Source: Tethya wilhelma (taxonomy: Eukaryota > Porifera > Demospongiae > Tethyida > Tethyidae). Taken from it: a DNA stretch of 64,000 nt. The stretch covers positions 1,129,287-1,193,286 of the forward strand of contig CAXIPT010000010.1 in the NCBI GenBank assembly GCA_964030475.1, written 5' to 3'. Below the pieces are notes generated by a model. It saw only the letters and a list, made by a program, of their open reading frames with translations. It made no database searches and was not told the DNA's origin. A program made the position numbers and the translations under genes. Below are positions 53,693-64,000 of the stretch, in pieces (position 1 is the first letter of the stretch; each line of letters starts with the position of its first letter).

Positions 53693-56332
53693 GCGTGTGC
53701 GTGTGCGTGTGCGTGTGTGTGTGTAAATCTCCAGCTCCACAACAAAACTTTAAGCATACTATGACATTTATTAGGAGGGAGGGAGGGGGGAAGGGAGGTG
53801 CAAGGGGGGAAGGGGTTGTCAGTGAGGCCACTCTAGTCTCAGTACTCTCATTTCAGAGGAGGTTAGACATGGTTGACCTTTGCTTGACCTTTCATAATTA
53901 AAGTCCTTCACATGTTCAGTGCACGTGGACGACTTTAATTGGAAAACGTCAAGCAAAGGTCAACCATGTCGAACCTCCTCTTCCCTCACATTGTGCAGTA
54001 CATGTACATACCTTAGTCAAATCAAACGGGTTCCACTTGAAGTTCTCGGCTTGTTCAAACGTCATCACTTGAATATAGAGGGTCCAAGAGGGCTAGAGAG
54101 AGAAAAAAAAATTAATAATGCATGGTAACAGTCTGACATGCATTTCTATTGAATGAATGACCCACCAGACAGACCTACTGTGTATATGAAAGCTGCATGG
54201 CTTGCCAAGCTAAAAACGTATACAATCATTACTATGAAACATGGTTACATCTTCTTCATGGGACTTATATAGCAGAGAGGCTATAGAAGACAGACTTGAC
54301 CGCCCAAACTCGATGGAAAAAAATTTTAAGATCTAGCTGGGATGCAAACCCATGTAGCTAGGTCTTTTAAATTCTAGTCAAATGCTCTTACCACTGAGCT
54401 ATAAGAACCCATAGGTATTGGACTGAGGAAACAGGCACTAGTCAAGTTCCAAACCAGATTTCAATTAAGGTCTACATGTAATGATGACCCCAGCAATGCT
54501 GCATGACATAATTATACACTTGAGTACTTTATACAGTTAAAATGATACTGTATAGCGGGTATTTTTCGGTGGGTAAGTCTTTGAAAACTTCGCTGATTCG
54601 TGGAAAAAATTTCGTGGTCACATATACGGCACGTATGGATTAACCACACCCCAGCTTCTATTCGTGGTAAATATTTCGTGGTTCGTCAGTCAACAACAAA
54701 AACCACGAAAATTTTACCCCACGAAAAATACCCGCTAGACGGTAATGGTGACTGCTCATGTGAGTAAAAAGAATTTAATTAAAAGTACACAGTTATTGCA
54801 AAAAGGTCAGGTTTATCTGATCTCCTCTGCTCATAAAGAAAAAAAATAGGTAAGGATCATCAAAATTGAAAGCATTAAGTGCTACCATCTGTACTGTGAG
54901 AACAATACCCTCCAATCGAGAAAAGAACAACCTCTATGTCCAAACAAGCTCGCTAATTTTTACTATTTTTCAGGATTCATAGCTATCATTCTTAGAAAAC
55001 TATGTGCAAGTCAGTATTGGGTGAATGTAGTCTTTCTTTTGTTCAACGGCTTGTCACAAAGTGTTCTTTGTTCGGAGGTTTTATGTAGCTATTGTACATA
55101 AATAACTCACAAAGTTGCCTGTGGCAATAGCCTCAAAGAGATCTTTGATTCCATAATCAGGATCGGTGCCCGAGAGCTTAGCAGCCTTGTCCACGTCTAG
55201 ACACTTTATTCCTTGATCAGTCTGTAGATAATCACAATAACAATTTTATAATGATAAACTAGGTTCAAAATGAAGACAGAAAAAGACAGAAAAAGGTTGA
55301 ATTCAAATGTAATATAGGGAAAGGGATATTAGAGGAAGCTCCTATGATTAAGCTTCTATAGAGATATTTAGTAATAAAATTTGAGTTTTTTATTCAAAGT
55401 GAAAATTAGAAGAAAAAATGCAATCGACTCGGAAAGTAAGATTAAAAAAAAGCTGCTATATTTAATCTACAGATATAATAATACTAGTTAACTTTAAAAG
55501 GCTACATTACCTTGTAATGGAACTTGCAGTAGAAAGCTTCGTCATCTTTGTTGACCAGCTTGAAGGTGTGTGAGCCGTAGCCATTCATGTGACGGTAACC
55601 ATCGGGGATACCCCTGTCGCTAAAGAGGAACGAGACTTGATGGGTGGTCTCGGGCCGAAGAGAAATGAAATCCCAAAACATGTCAACATCCTGTAGGACC
55701 ATGCACACATTGTCAAAGAAAATTTCACACATACACGTAAATAATAATACTATATAATATAAGATATACCATAGATCGGGAAATTTTCGCCGCTATAAAT
55801 TTTCGCTTGTTTAATTTTCGCGTGTTTAATTTTCGCCACTTTGACCGATTCGGTAAAGATCACCATAGGTTTTAAATTTTCGTGCGTTTAATTTTTGCCA
55901 CTCGTGCACGTGGCGAAAAAATTTTAACGGCGAAAATTTCCCGATCTACGGTATAATCAAGAGGCAAGAGTCCCACATTCCTGTTCTGGTGTTAGATAGA
56001 GGCAGATTTTCTAGCTTATAATTGCTCATGAATTATTCATATCCACACTGTGACCCCTAACCTTAACGAAGTTAACCATTAAGGTTAACTATTTTAGTTA
56101 TTCCAAGTTAAAAATATAAAAGGGGTTGGTGTGTGTATGGGGTACATGTGCACTTGCATGTTGCGAGGGACGACTAACTCGATCACTCACCTTCAAGTGA
56201 GTCTGTGGATTTCTCTTCTGAGTATGAATGAAACTAGGGAACTGAATGCATAAAGGACAGCATACAATTACACATGATTATTATTCAGGAAATACGACAC
56301 ACATAAACACACGCACACATGCATAGGCACAT

Positions 56333-56366
<34 letters not shown>

Positions 56367-59300
56367 AGCTAGGATCAATTTTATTACCAAAATTGGGTCT
56401 CGAATAAAAAAGATAGGTGTGTTGTTCCCAACGAGATCCCAATTTCCATCTTCCGTATAAAGTTTCACAGCAAAGCCTCGCGGATCTCTGACCGTATCAG
56501 CACTGCCAGACTCACCACCTATAGAGTTATGTAATACATTATATTAATTATCAAGAAACATGGCACAACTATTATAAAATAATTGTCTGCTATAAAAGTG
56601 ATTTTTGCATAATTGTGGATACACCATTGCACACAATTAAATGGTACTGTTACATGCAGTGTTCAATGAATATACATATTATACATAATTTCGATTATAA
56701 TTTCGGCTATAATATTATATAGTAGTTGAACATTAATTGAAGACTGATTTGCTGCAGTCAATTGGTTACCAGGTATTAGGTATACTGTAGTCCATACATA
56801 AAATTAATTATAATCAAACATTCTTGTCGATTGTGACAGTCATAGTCACTCACAGTATAAATATGTGCATGATTGTGCATAATTATGTACTATTTATAAC
56901 ACAAGGCTAAGGTTCCACAGCATTGATGTGTACATACATGAAAGATAGAGTTGCTATAACTTGTGATTGACGAATTTACTGTTATTTTTAAATCATGGCT
57001 ACTGCAAATGTACCAAAGAGAAAGATTCTCTCATGCGATGAAACTAACGGAATCGACATCATGGGAGTAAATAACAAAGGCAGTTTAATTCTTGTTCGTT
57101 CTGATCTGGGTTACTACATTGTGGGCAACAACAGTTCCAAATCATCGCCCTGTAGTGTAGCTGTTGAATCTTTACATCCTGAGTGTTCTGGAGGTGATCA
57201 CTATTTCTCAATTCCCGTTCTACGTGGTCTAAACTACGCCAGTGCTCGTGCTGCTTCAATTATACCATTCGGTTCAAAAGCTCTTTCAGCTGTTGGTAAG
57301 GACAAAGTCCGTGACGGCACTAATCCTGAATTGTTGTATATTCTAAAAGGAGACGTATTTCGATGCGTTAAAGATTTGACAACTAATCGAGATCCCCAGA
57401 CTGGCCACCTCCATCCAGTTTGCCAAGGTGGAGACTTTTACATTGGAACCAGTGAGTACCACCTCAACTCCACAACGCCAATTTTCATCATTGTGAGAGA
57501 AAAAGGAATTTTTGAAGCATTCAAAGACTTAGAAACAGGAGAGCGTTCAGAAAACTACCGTAAGCTTTACAAGGAGAGTGATCTTGGTCCGTATACACTT
57601 CACAGCAAATGCAAGAACGGTCTGTACTACTGGTCAACAAAATCGGGGGGGCCAGATGGCGGGCGTTTTTTCTACATCCTTAAAAATTCAGACGAATTTG
57701 GTTCTGTTGTCATTCACTGCACAAAGAATCTACGTACAGACGAATGTGGAGAAGACATTATTTTAGACAGAGCGATTAGTAACTTCCTTCCTGGCGGATA
57801 TTCAGACAATCTAAAAGGAGAATGGAAACTCCTTAAACGTATCGGTGCAAGGGCAAAAGAAACAGAGAAATGGGCTTACAAAGAAATCACGAAGGTTGGC
57901 TACAACAAAGAAACACTTCACTCTGTCCAACATCGCTGGGAGACGAAAATGAAATACTCGATTGACCACGAGAATAAATCAGACTTGGTTGAAAAAATGT
58001 TTACTACTACCCTGAAACGGCAATTCTCTCTTGAGACTACATACAGCGGTTATCTCACCGATCAATCCAAAGAAACAAGAAGCGAAGAAAAAACAATAGC
58101 TGTTGAACTTAGTGGTGAGATTAAACCTGGAGAGTGCATATGCATCTGGCAGTATGTGATTACGCTGTGTTCTGAAAACAAAGAATTATATGCTACTCCT
58201 TACGTACAACAAACCGATTCGGACGAACCCCCTGCTTTCACACCCAACACTAAGTAAAGCCACGGAACCAAAATGGACGGAAAAAAAAAGAAAAAGAAAT
58301 AATTAACATACACAATAGTTACTAGTATACTCATAATTATTAATGAAAAGATTATTTAGGGTTATTAGCAAATTAATGCAGAGTTACTCTTAAATTATTA
58401 TAACATGCACAATGTCATGTAAGTTTTTAACTACTAGATCATCTACAAATATCATGCTCTCTAGCTTTATTTATCATGAGTTTACTGCACTAAGAAGGGT
58501 CTACATCAAACATAAGGCCAACATTTTTATACTAGTTTCTCATCAACCTCTTGAATGATTTATTGAAATTTGAACTTTTCTCATTATCTCACTATTTACT
58601 ACTGTGCATGCTCAGATCTATAGATGATCATGTGGCTGTCAGAACGTACAAAGAAAACAAAGGCACAGTACTTTTTGCAGTCTTTCTGTGAGGGAGAATA
58701 TGGAGCTTAACTTGCTCCTTAAAGAATTTAAGATGCTTAACTTACAGCCTATTGGTACAGCACGGTCAGACTACTATAGCCATTGTATTTTGAACTCAGT
58801 GTCATGACATTGTGTTTTAGATAATAATAGTTAACTTTGTAGTAACAACAAAAATCATATTTGTCCTTGGCATGAGCTTATGTTGTGCATTAGGTAGCCT
58901 GACAATAGTATGTAGCAAACCAGCAAACTTGGTAAGGGATGTCAAAATTAGTTACTACTAATACAATGTAACTTACCAACAGTTGAGAAACGGATAGCAA
59001 TTGGGGTACGCTTGCCGACGTGGCTAAACACCTTGGCCTTGCAGTACTTGGTGATGTCATGGGTCACCTCAAAATAGCCAAAGGCTCCTATAAAATTAAA
59101 CACATAGACATTCAATTTCATAATGCATTCCAAAAAATGACCCCATGCATTTACAGCCTGGGCTGTCCCATGTACAGTGTTCGAATATAAAAAGGTATAT
59201 GATGTATTTCGTAACCACAACAGTTTATTGTAAATTATTTCATTCACACCATGATGTGGAATATAAAGGTATATATATCTGAATCAAACAGCACGCAAGC

Positions 59301-60035
59301 ACATAGTTATGAATATTGTATGGGACAAATTTAAGGCGTATACAGCGAGACCTGGTAAAGATCACCAAAGTAACAGCCCAGTCATGGTAATACACTGGAC
59401 TGAGCACAAGGGTCTATCAGAAGCTACACTGGTACATATTTACTTACATGCAATATCACTTCACAAATTTAATATCAATACAAACATACTGCCGTAACAG
59501 CCTATAGCCTCTCTGCATGGGAAAGAGCCAGACAAGATCGGCTATATACAAACCAGGCTAGACTATAAACATGCACCTTCATGCCATGCATACTGGAGGG
59601 AAAAATCTGGTAGGACTGATTGCAGCTGACTGGCAAACTGCATTTTACTAGCCGGCTGACCATATTGGATCTCTACCAATCTACGTACAACACAGACCTG
59701 CTCCTTTAGCATGCACGACCCTCTCTGGGATCCTCTCTCGATCAAAGTGGGCCATCTCGTCAAGAAAGGTAAAGTCTTGAAGGAGGACTGGTCCCTTCTC
59801 TCCCACGGTCAACGTAGCGGTCTTGCTGTCAATGGGATGACCATGGCTAGTAGTTAAGACGTCCGGAACCTGTCAAGAATAGCATGCATATATATATATA
59901 TATATATATAGGGGCAGTATAATCAACATTCATATAGTCACTTACAGCAACCGTTATAGTTTGAGATTGAATATTCATAGCAGAAAGGGTGGATTGATTC
60001 AGCTCAGTATTAAACATGGAGTGTGCAACGAACAT
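51674..60035 (-). CDS. catalase (exons present, order disrupted)
   Basis: Exons 1-8 join in frame (309 codons): 60035-59946, 59869-59698, 59087-58977, 56518-56388, 56241-56191, 55690-55511, 55221-55111 and 54092-54012. Motifs: [17 protein letters not shown] with catalytic His (~83), [76 protein letters not shown] and [10 protein letters not shown]. The 3' exons 52758-52679 ([14 protein letters not shown]), 52470-52417 ([11 protein letters not shown]) and 51868-51674 ([10 protein letters not shown]... to VLN stop) also match. The WPQAEYPL and GRLFSY exons that belong between 54012 and 52758 are missing here, and splicing across would break the frame (phase 0 to phase 1). As assembled the product would lack the proximal Tyr ligand. 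The enzyme degrades H2O2; no targeting peptide is visible. Confidence 0.8.
52554..52665. repeat. fold-back with GCCTCGTAAACCAGG ends
   Basis: GCCTCGTAAACCAGG.CCT at 52554 is inverted as AGAACCTGGTTTACGAGGC at 52665, and inner GCTTATTGCTTATTGCC is inverted as GGCAATAAGCAATAAGC. It lies in a catalase intron. Confidence 0.85.
52759..53855. other. catalase intron region with microsatellites and an n join
   Basis: This is where the two missing catalase exons should be. It holds a poly-C tract near 53180, the dispersed CGTACGGTAGTACG repeat cut by n at 53301, a TG tract, and a compound (CACG)/(TG)/(CGTG) microsatellite at about 53609-53724. No exon was found on either strand. Confidence 0.6.
53856..53980. 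repeat. 33-bp inverted repeat (GAGGAGGTT.GACATGG)
   Basis: The arm at 53856-53888 is inverted at 53948-53980 with one mismatch and a 59-nt loop. Confidence 0.85.
54554..54736. mobile_element. MITE-like fold-back with AGCGGGTATTTTTCG ends
   Basis: AGCGGGTATTTTTCG at the left is inverted as CGAAAAATACCCGCT at the right. The interior repeats TTCGTGG/CCACGAA words in both orientations. 183 bp, no coding capacity. Confidence 0.8.
55767..55953. mobile_element. MITE-like fold-back with TACCATAGATCGGGAAATTT ends
   Basis: About 26-bp terminal inverted repeats (TACC.TAGATCGGGAAATTTTCGCCG at the left; the inverse ending CTACGGTA at the right) flank an interior of repeated AATTTTCG. Flanking TA dinucleotides suggest TA target duplication. 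It lies in a catalase intron. Confidence 0.8.
56330..56364. repeat. (CA)n microsatellite
   Basis: A pure CA run in a catalase intron between exons 4 and 5. Confidence 0.95.
56995..58257 (+). CDS. type III member of the array family, 420 aa, nested in a catalase intron
   Basis: ATG at 56995 ([10 protein letters not shown]). Shares NGIDIMGVN...[11 protein letters not shown] with the array genes, then [66 protein letters not shown], a [13 protein letters not shown] repeat end, and a C-terminal domain ([38 protein letters not shown]). An insertion of about 25 residues sits after the first repeat (residues ~80-105), and the C-terminal TPHF motif is changed to TPYV. It lies antisense within catalase intron 3 (58976-56519), about 14 kb from the main array. 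Single exon, no signal peptide. Function unknown. Confidence 0.8.
   Translation: MATANVPKRKILSCDETNGIDIMGVNNKGSLILVRSDLGYYIVGNNSSKSSPCSVAVESLHPECSGGDHYFSIPVLRGLNYASARAASIIPFGSKALSAVGKDKVRDGTNPELLYILKGDVFRCVKDLTTNRDPQTGHLHPVCQGGDFYIGTSEYHLNSTTPIFIIVREKGIFEAFKDLETGERSENYRKLYKESDLGPYTLHSKCKNGLYYWSTKSGGPDGGRFFYILKNSDEFGSVVIHCTKNLRTDECGEDIILDRAISNFLPGGYSDNLKGEWKLLKRIGARAKETEKWAYKEITKVGYNKETLHSVQHRWETKMKYSIDHENKSDLVEKMFTTTLKRQFSLETTYSGYLTDQSKETRSEEKTIAVELSGEIKPGECICIWQYVITLCSENKELYATPYVQQTDSDEPPAFTPNTK
58258..58976. other. catalase intron 3 remainder
   Basis: AT-rich sequence, no exon or repeat recognised. It includes the 3' flank of the nested gene. Confidence 0.45.
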
Positions 60036-61066
60036 AGATGCTGGGTTGAAATTATTTATTTATGTCAAAATGATGACCACTGACAACTGCGTACTGAATT
60101 TATTACTAATTGATGGAGGATTACATGAATTATTCATGCAGATAGAAAGAAAAACAAAGTACTAAGCCTCCATGATTTAAAACAAAGGACAGTACGGTGA
60201 TTCTACAGCCAGCTTAACGCCCACTAGTCCTGAACTATAGGGATGCAAGAGCTGGATAATCTATAGTCAATGCTCATGACACTTCCAGTAAGTTTATTTG
60301 CAACAAAGGTCACTCAGGCTAAGTTAATTTGCATGGATAATTATTCAGTGCATCAGGATAATGTCTTATACTTACTCTTTTACGGTTGGAGAAGTCGGTC
60401 AGTTGTTTTGCACACTTTGTTCGGTCAGCCATTGTGCTGCAAATACTCTAAAAGTGCTGTGGTTGAAGCTCAGTCTCCAGGCTAGTGCAGTGCAGTCAAA
60501 GAAAAGGTCACTCAGTACAAACACGTGCATCTTTTGTTACGTTTTGAGCAATCTTCTTGCGTCAGACATTCGCAATTTTGCATCATATCCTGGGGGCTGG
60601 GCTTTAGCCACGTGGGCCTTGGGTACATACCTTACATTCCATGATCTACAGACTTGCTGTAAAGACTGTATATAAGTCCACTGCCCAATCAGTATCTATC
60701 TGGACACCAAGAGTGGACTTAAACTGTAACGAATAAGTCTCAAGGTAAGCTGGCAGCTCAGTGTCTCATTTTTTGGGGGTATGGGAGGTCTATAAACTTT
60801 GATGACTATTAAAATTTTAGATCTATTTCTGTTATTTCTAATGAAGCACTGAGCATTTAGGACACGAATTAGAAGCTTCTATATATTGGTGTGTATAGTA
60901 GCTATCGATATGGAAGGAGTCTGGCTCATGGGCCAGGCTATACTATACTTTGGCAAATAATTTAGTAGCTACCTCACAAAGACTTTTAGCTATTTTAATA
61001 AATTCTTGCTCTCTCTCTTTTTCTCAACAAGGATCCTCTGAGAACACCATTGAAAATTTACTCAAG
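60036..61066. promoter_or_regulatory. divergent region between catalase and TRIM gene starts
   Basis: About 1 kb between the catalase ATG (60035, -) and the TRIM ATG (61067, +). It should contain both promoters. A TTTTCTCAACAAG|GATCC junction at 61032 could be an acceptor ending a 5' UTR intron of the TRIM gene. Small open frames at 60270-60675 show no domain. Confidence 0.4.
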
Positions 61067-63373
61067 ATGGCAACAGATACACCATGGCAAGCGATTGCCT
61101 CCACAAACCATCCACATTCCAAGCTACCTGGCGATCGTGTCATCAAAACCAAGAGCAGCGTAGAGCTAGCCAAGGAGGAGCTGATCTGTCCGTTGTGCAT
61201 GGATTTTTTCAATGATCCTCTCTCTCTTCAGTGTCTCCACTCTTACTGTGAGGATTGTCTTGTGGGTCTTCATCGTTGTGCGGGATTTTCTGAAGCTATA
61301 GCGTGTCCGGAGTGTAGAGCTAAGACCTCTTTGCCAAAAGAAGGGATAAAAGGTTTGTGTGTTGTTTGTGTGTGTGGGTGTGTGAATGATTTTTCAGTAG
61401 ATATTTTTATTTTGTGTGGTGAGGCGTGTCGTGTAAACTATTCCAGACATAGTCCATTGATAATGTGGCCAGGAGAGCATACACAAGCATACTATTGTTG
61501 CTATAGCGATACATCAATGAATATAATTATGACAGTGCTTATCATATAATATTGTACTAATAATCTCACTGGGATTTGTGAATTAGAACTGAAATAGGCT
61601 CATTGTCTACATATTGTGAGCGAAACAGGAGGCAACGAGTACAACAGTTTCAACTTTTGGTGCATGGCACTACATAAAATGGTTTTTCTATGGTATTGAT
61701 TGCTATTAGTTGGTCAGTAAACTAACACTGAAACCACAAAGTGTACTCACTGGTTCACTTATAAACAAACAAGTGCTATGGACATGACCTTGCTTGCATA
61801 ATTGTACACACACCTACTGCTTTAGTAGTGATTTTACTTGAACTTTGAACTGTTTGAGAGTGAGATTGTAAACAAGGGTGTTTGTGAGTGTTTTCAAAAA
61901 AACATAGCTTTATGGGTGTTTGGTGTAGTTTTGATAAACTTACATTCACTTTAATAATATCATGAACATCTTATTCTCTTTCATGACTCTATACATGTAT
62001 ACATACACACACACACACACACACAGGTCTCAAGCCAAACTTCAAGCTAAAGCGCTTCGTCGAAATCCTCAATACTAAAGAAAAGGAAGAATATATCCGC
62101 CATGCCAGACGGTTATCATCCATTTCCCAATCACAAGTTCCGAAATGCACCATACATAAAGATAAACCACTGGAATACTATTGTGAATCGTGTCAAAAAG
62201 TGATCTGTGGCCAATGCATGCTAGATCAGGATCATCGCACTCACAAAGACGTCAAGTATGCAAAAGAGGTGATCCCTAAACACCTGGAAGAGCTGAAGAA
62301 GCTAATACCTCGAGCCGAGTCGGCCATTTCTAACGGAAAGCTAGCACTGGAGGCTCTGGATACAAGCGAAGAAGAACTATGTGCCCAAGGAAATGAAGAA
62401 CTGGTTTCGGTACATCAGTACTTTGTCAACCTCCAGCAAGTGTTGAAGAAGAGAGAGATGGAGATTGTGGAGGAGATGCAGAGCAGGTTGAACAAGAAGG
62501 AGAGGCTCCTTCAAAGTCGTAAACAGACGCTACAGAAAAACATTGAAAGCGTAAAGAAGTGTAGGGCAACCATTGATGGCATGCAAGCCAAGGAGCGGTG
62601 TGAAGACATCGGTATACTAGTAGAAGAGGAGTCTTTACGAGTGCGTCTCGAAACACACACCTCGTCTGTTGAATCAGAAATCAGGTGCTCGATCGAAAAC
62701 GACTCACTCATAAACTTTTCTTTTGAATCCGACCCAAATCTGGAAACTCTTTGCAAAACAACTGGCCATTTAAAGTCGTCTAAGTCTATTTTATCTCCTA
62801 CTCAGCAACTGCAGCGTCACTTTACCATAGCCTCAGACATGGAAAAGGCTGCATTTATCCCGAATCTTGAAGAATTTAAGCTCTCGAAAGGTACAAATAG
62901 TGCACCGAACTCGCCCAAAAATCCCACAAAGAGTGTCACCTTGAATAGAGCCTTCGACAGTAGCAAATCAAGAGTCAAAACCAAGCGATCCACAAGTGAA
63001 GATTTATCAGAATCCCCCCCGTCCGACTGTAGACAGCGTCTTATAACATATTCACCCGAAATGCTTGCCAAAGTTCTCCCACCTCTCATCGAAGTTGCCA
63101 CAAAGCATCTTCTCGGTACTCCGGTGCCCGGATCCACCACGCTCCCCCACGGTGTTTGTGTCGGCAAGAACAATACCATTCTCGTGTCCGACATCCAAAA
63201 CTGTGCGTTGAGGATTCTCACCTCCACGGGTCGTTTCTTGGAGGTGTTTGGAACGGAAGGAAGGGGAGACAATCAGTTTACAGAGCCGATTGCAGTCGCT
63301 ACCAACGCAACAGGACAGATTTTAGTCCTGGATAAAGGATGTCCAAGCAGAATCCAGAAATTTTCTCCGGAAG
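61067..63373 (+). CDS. TRIM-type RING/B-box/coiled-coil/NHL protein (3' partial)
   Basis: Exons 61067-61352 and 62027-63373 join in phase 1 (KG|LKPN). Order: C3HC4 RING finger (CPLCMDFF..., CLHSYCEDCL, CPEC; residues ~43-90), B-box 2 (CTIHKDKPLEYYCESCQKVI...C...H..H; ~140-180), a long coiled coil (~185-300), a Ser/Thr-rich linker, then the first NHL repeats (LPHGVCVGKNNTILVSDI..., IAVATNATGQILVLD). The last visible codons meet a GAAG|GTGAGT donor at 63373, so further NHL exons should lie beyond the window. Probably a cytosolic E3 ubiquitin ligase. The second-exon acceptor follows directly on a (CA)n tract at 62003-62026. Divergent from catalase. Confidence 0.8.
61353..62026 (+). other. intron of the TRIM-NHL gene
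   Basis: GTTTGT donor and CA-repeat-CAG acceptor. No other feature seen. Confidence 0.6.
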
Positions 63374-64000
63374 GTGAGTATGCGTACGGTTGTTTGTATT
63401 TGAAGATGTTGATTGTTTTTATTTGATTGTTGTGTACACAAACTTGCGATGTTTGTTTAATCATAGGTATACCTATTATATCAAATAGTTTCAGGATGTT
63501 TTAGTTAGTATATCTACTGAATTTTACCATAATGTGTATGTATTGTATGTCTTGGGCATTGCTATTATTGTAGTATATACCTTATACATTTTAGCTTTAT
63601 ACTGAAATGAATTTCCTGAGTTATGAGCTAGTTGTCATAAACACTATTTTTATAATTTAATGAATAGAAAAAGCTGCAAGACTGTAAAAACTAAAAAAGA
63701 AGAAGACTGTATAAAAAGAAAAAAAAGGACTATAAAAAGAGTGTACATGTATATGTAATGTATTCTCTCATTACTATTCCAAACTACAGTATGTCCAGCA
63801 GCCTTGTCCCGAGGCTCCCCTCAGTTTGATCTTTTACTCATGAATGAAAAGATCAAAATGTAGCCTGGGAACGAGGCTCAGCTGTTTCAGAGCCTTGAAA
63901 TGCATTGGTCCTTGCTAGCTACTTCTGTCTATATGTCTAACCATAGCCAGTCTCACTATGACTCATGGCTCAGCAATATTAGGTCATTCCCGTGGCTTGC
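63374..64000. other. probable intron of the TRIM-NHL gene
   Basis: AT-rich with no exon recognised. Contains a fold-back at 63800-63880 of the GCCTGGGAACGAGGCT family (AGCC.TGTCCCGAGGCT... inverted as AAAAGATCAAAATGTAGCCT...). Confidence 0.5.
63800..63880. repeat. fold-back, GCCTGGGAACGAGGCT family
   Basis: Left AGCCTTGTCCCGAGGCT and TTTGATCTTTT pair with right AAAAGATCAAA and AGCCTGGGAACGAGGCT, with a short loop. Ends match 39264-39349 and 10384-10400. Confidence 0.8.

Noticed and set aside
53436..53901. Open frames on both strands around the TG/CACG tract
   Set aside because: Microsatellite translations without conserved residues.
60270..60675. Plus-strand ORFs before the TRIM gene
   Set aside because: No conserved motif, splice logic or start context; probably UTR or promoter sequence.
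1..64000. Bacterial symbiont contig
   Set aside because: Consistent GT-AG introns, animal domain architectures and microsatellites indicate a nuclear animal genome.
1..64000. CRISPR array, tRNA or rRNA genes
   Set aside because: No regularly spaced repeats with unique spacers and no recognisable tRNA or rRNA sequence were seen.

Overview
The window looks like nuclear DNA of a marine sponge, most likely a demosponge of the Amphimedon type. The reasons are AT-rich sequence, many short GT-AG introns, dense (TG)n microsatellites, many small fold-back elements, and a gene set of death-domain/Roc-GTPase, FN3-receptor, TRIM-NHL and catalase genes. Species is inferred, not proven. No bacterial operons, CRISPR arrays or tRNA/rRNA genes were seen. 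Runs of N and single n characters mark assembly joins, and two single n sites coincide with abrupt structural breaks.

Layout. 1-6.3 kb: a membrane receptor gene (+) with Ig-like and FN3-like exons, one TM segment and a long tail, followed by a partial copy of its FN3 exon. 6.98-19.36 kb: a two-TM membrane protein gene (-). Its probable first exon lies at 19.3 kb, so one intron of about 8.2 kb holds a decayed Helitron (-) and an intact two-ORF unit (+). The two ORFs overlap as TAATG; the second has a PIN/FEN-like acidic motif set and a CXC cysteine domain. 19.4-25.3 kb: a small DED-like intronless gene (-) and a reconstructed eight-exon gene (-) encoding Death - SH2 - Roc-COR - Death. 25.3-29.8 kb: gene-poor, with palindromes, tandem fold-back units and a perfect 106-bp inverted repeat.

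29.85-42.7 kb: an array of intronless paralogues of about 420-470 aa from a family I do not recognise. The minus-strand members (type I) and plus-strand members (type II) alternate as head-to-head pairs. Two type II members are broken and one type I/type II pair is fused at an n. A third-type member (56995-58257) sits antisense inside a catalase intron. This array is the best candidate here for an undescribed system.

42.7-60.0 kb: a catalase gene (-) whose exons are clear but whose 3' half is scrambled. Two exons needed for frame and for the haem-ligand Tyr are found only in a downstream pseudogene copy, which carries a nonsense codon and a 4-bp insertion, within a segmental duplication. 61.1-63.4 kb: a TRIM-type RING/B-box/coiled-coil/NHL gene (+) that probably continues past the window.
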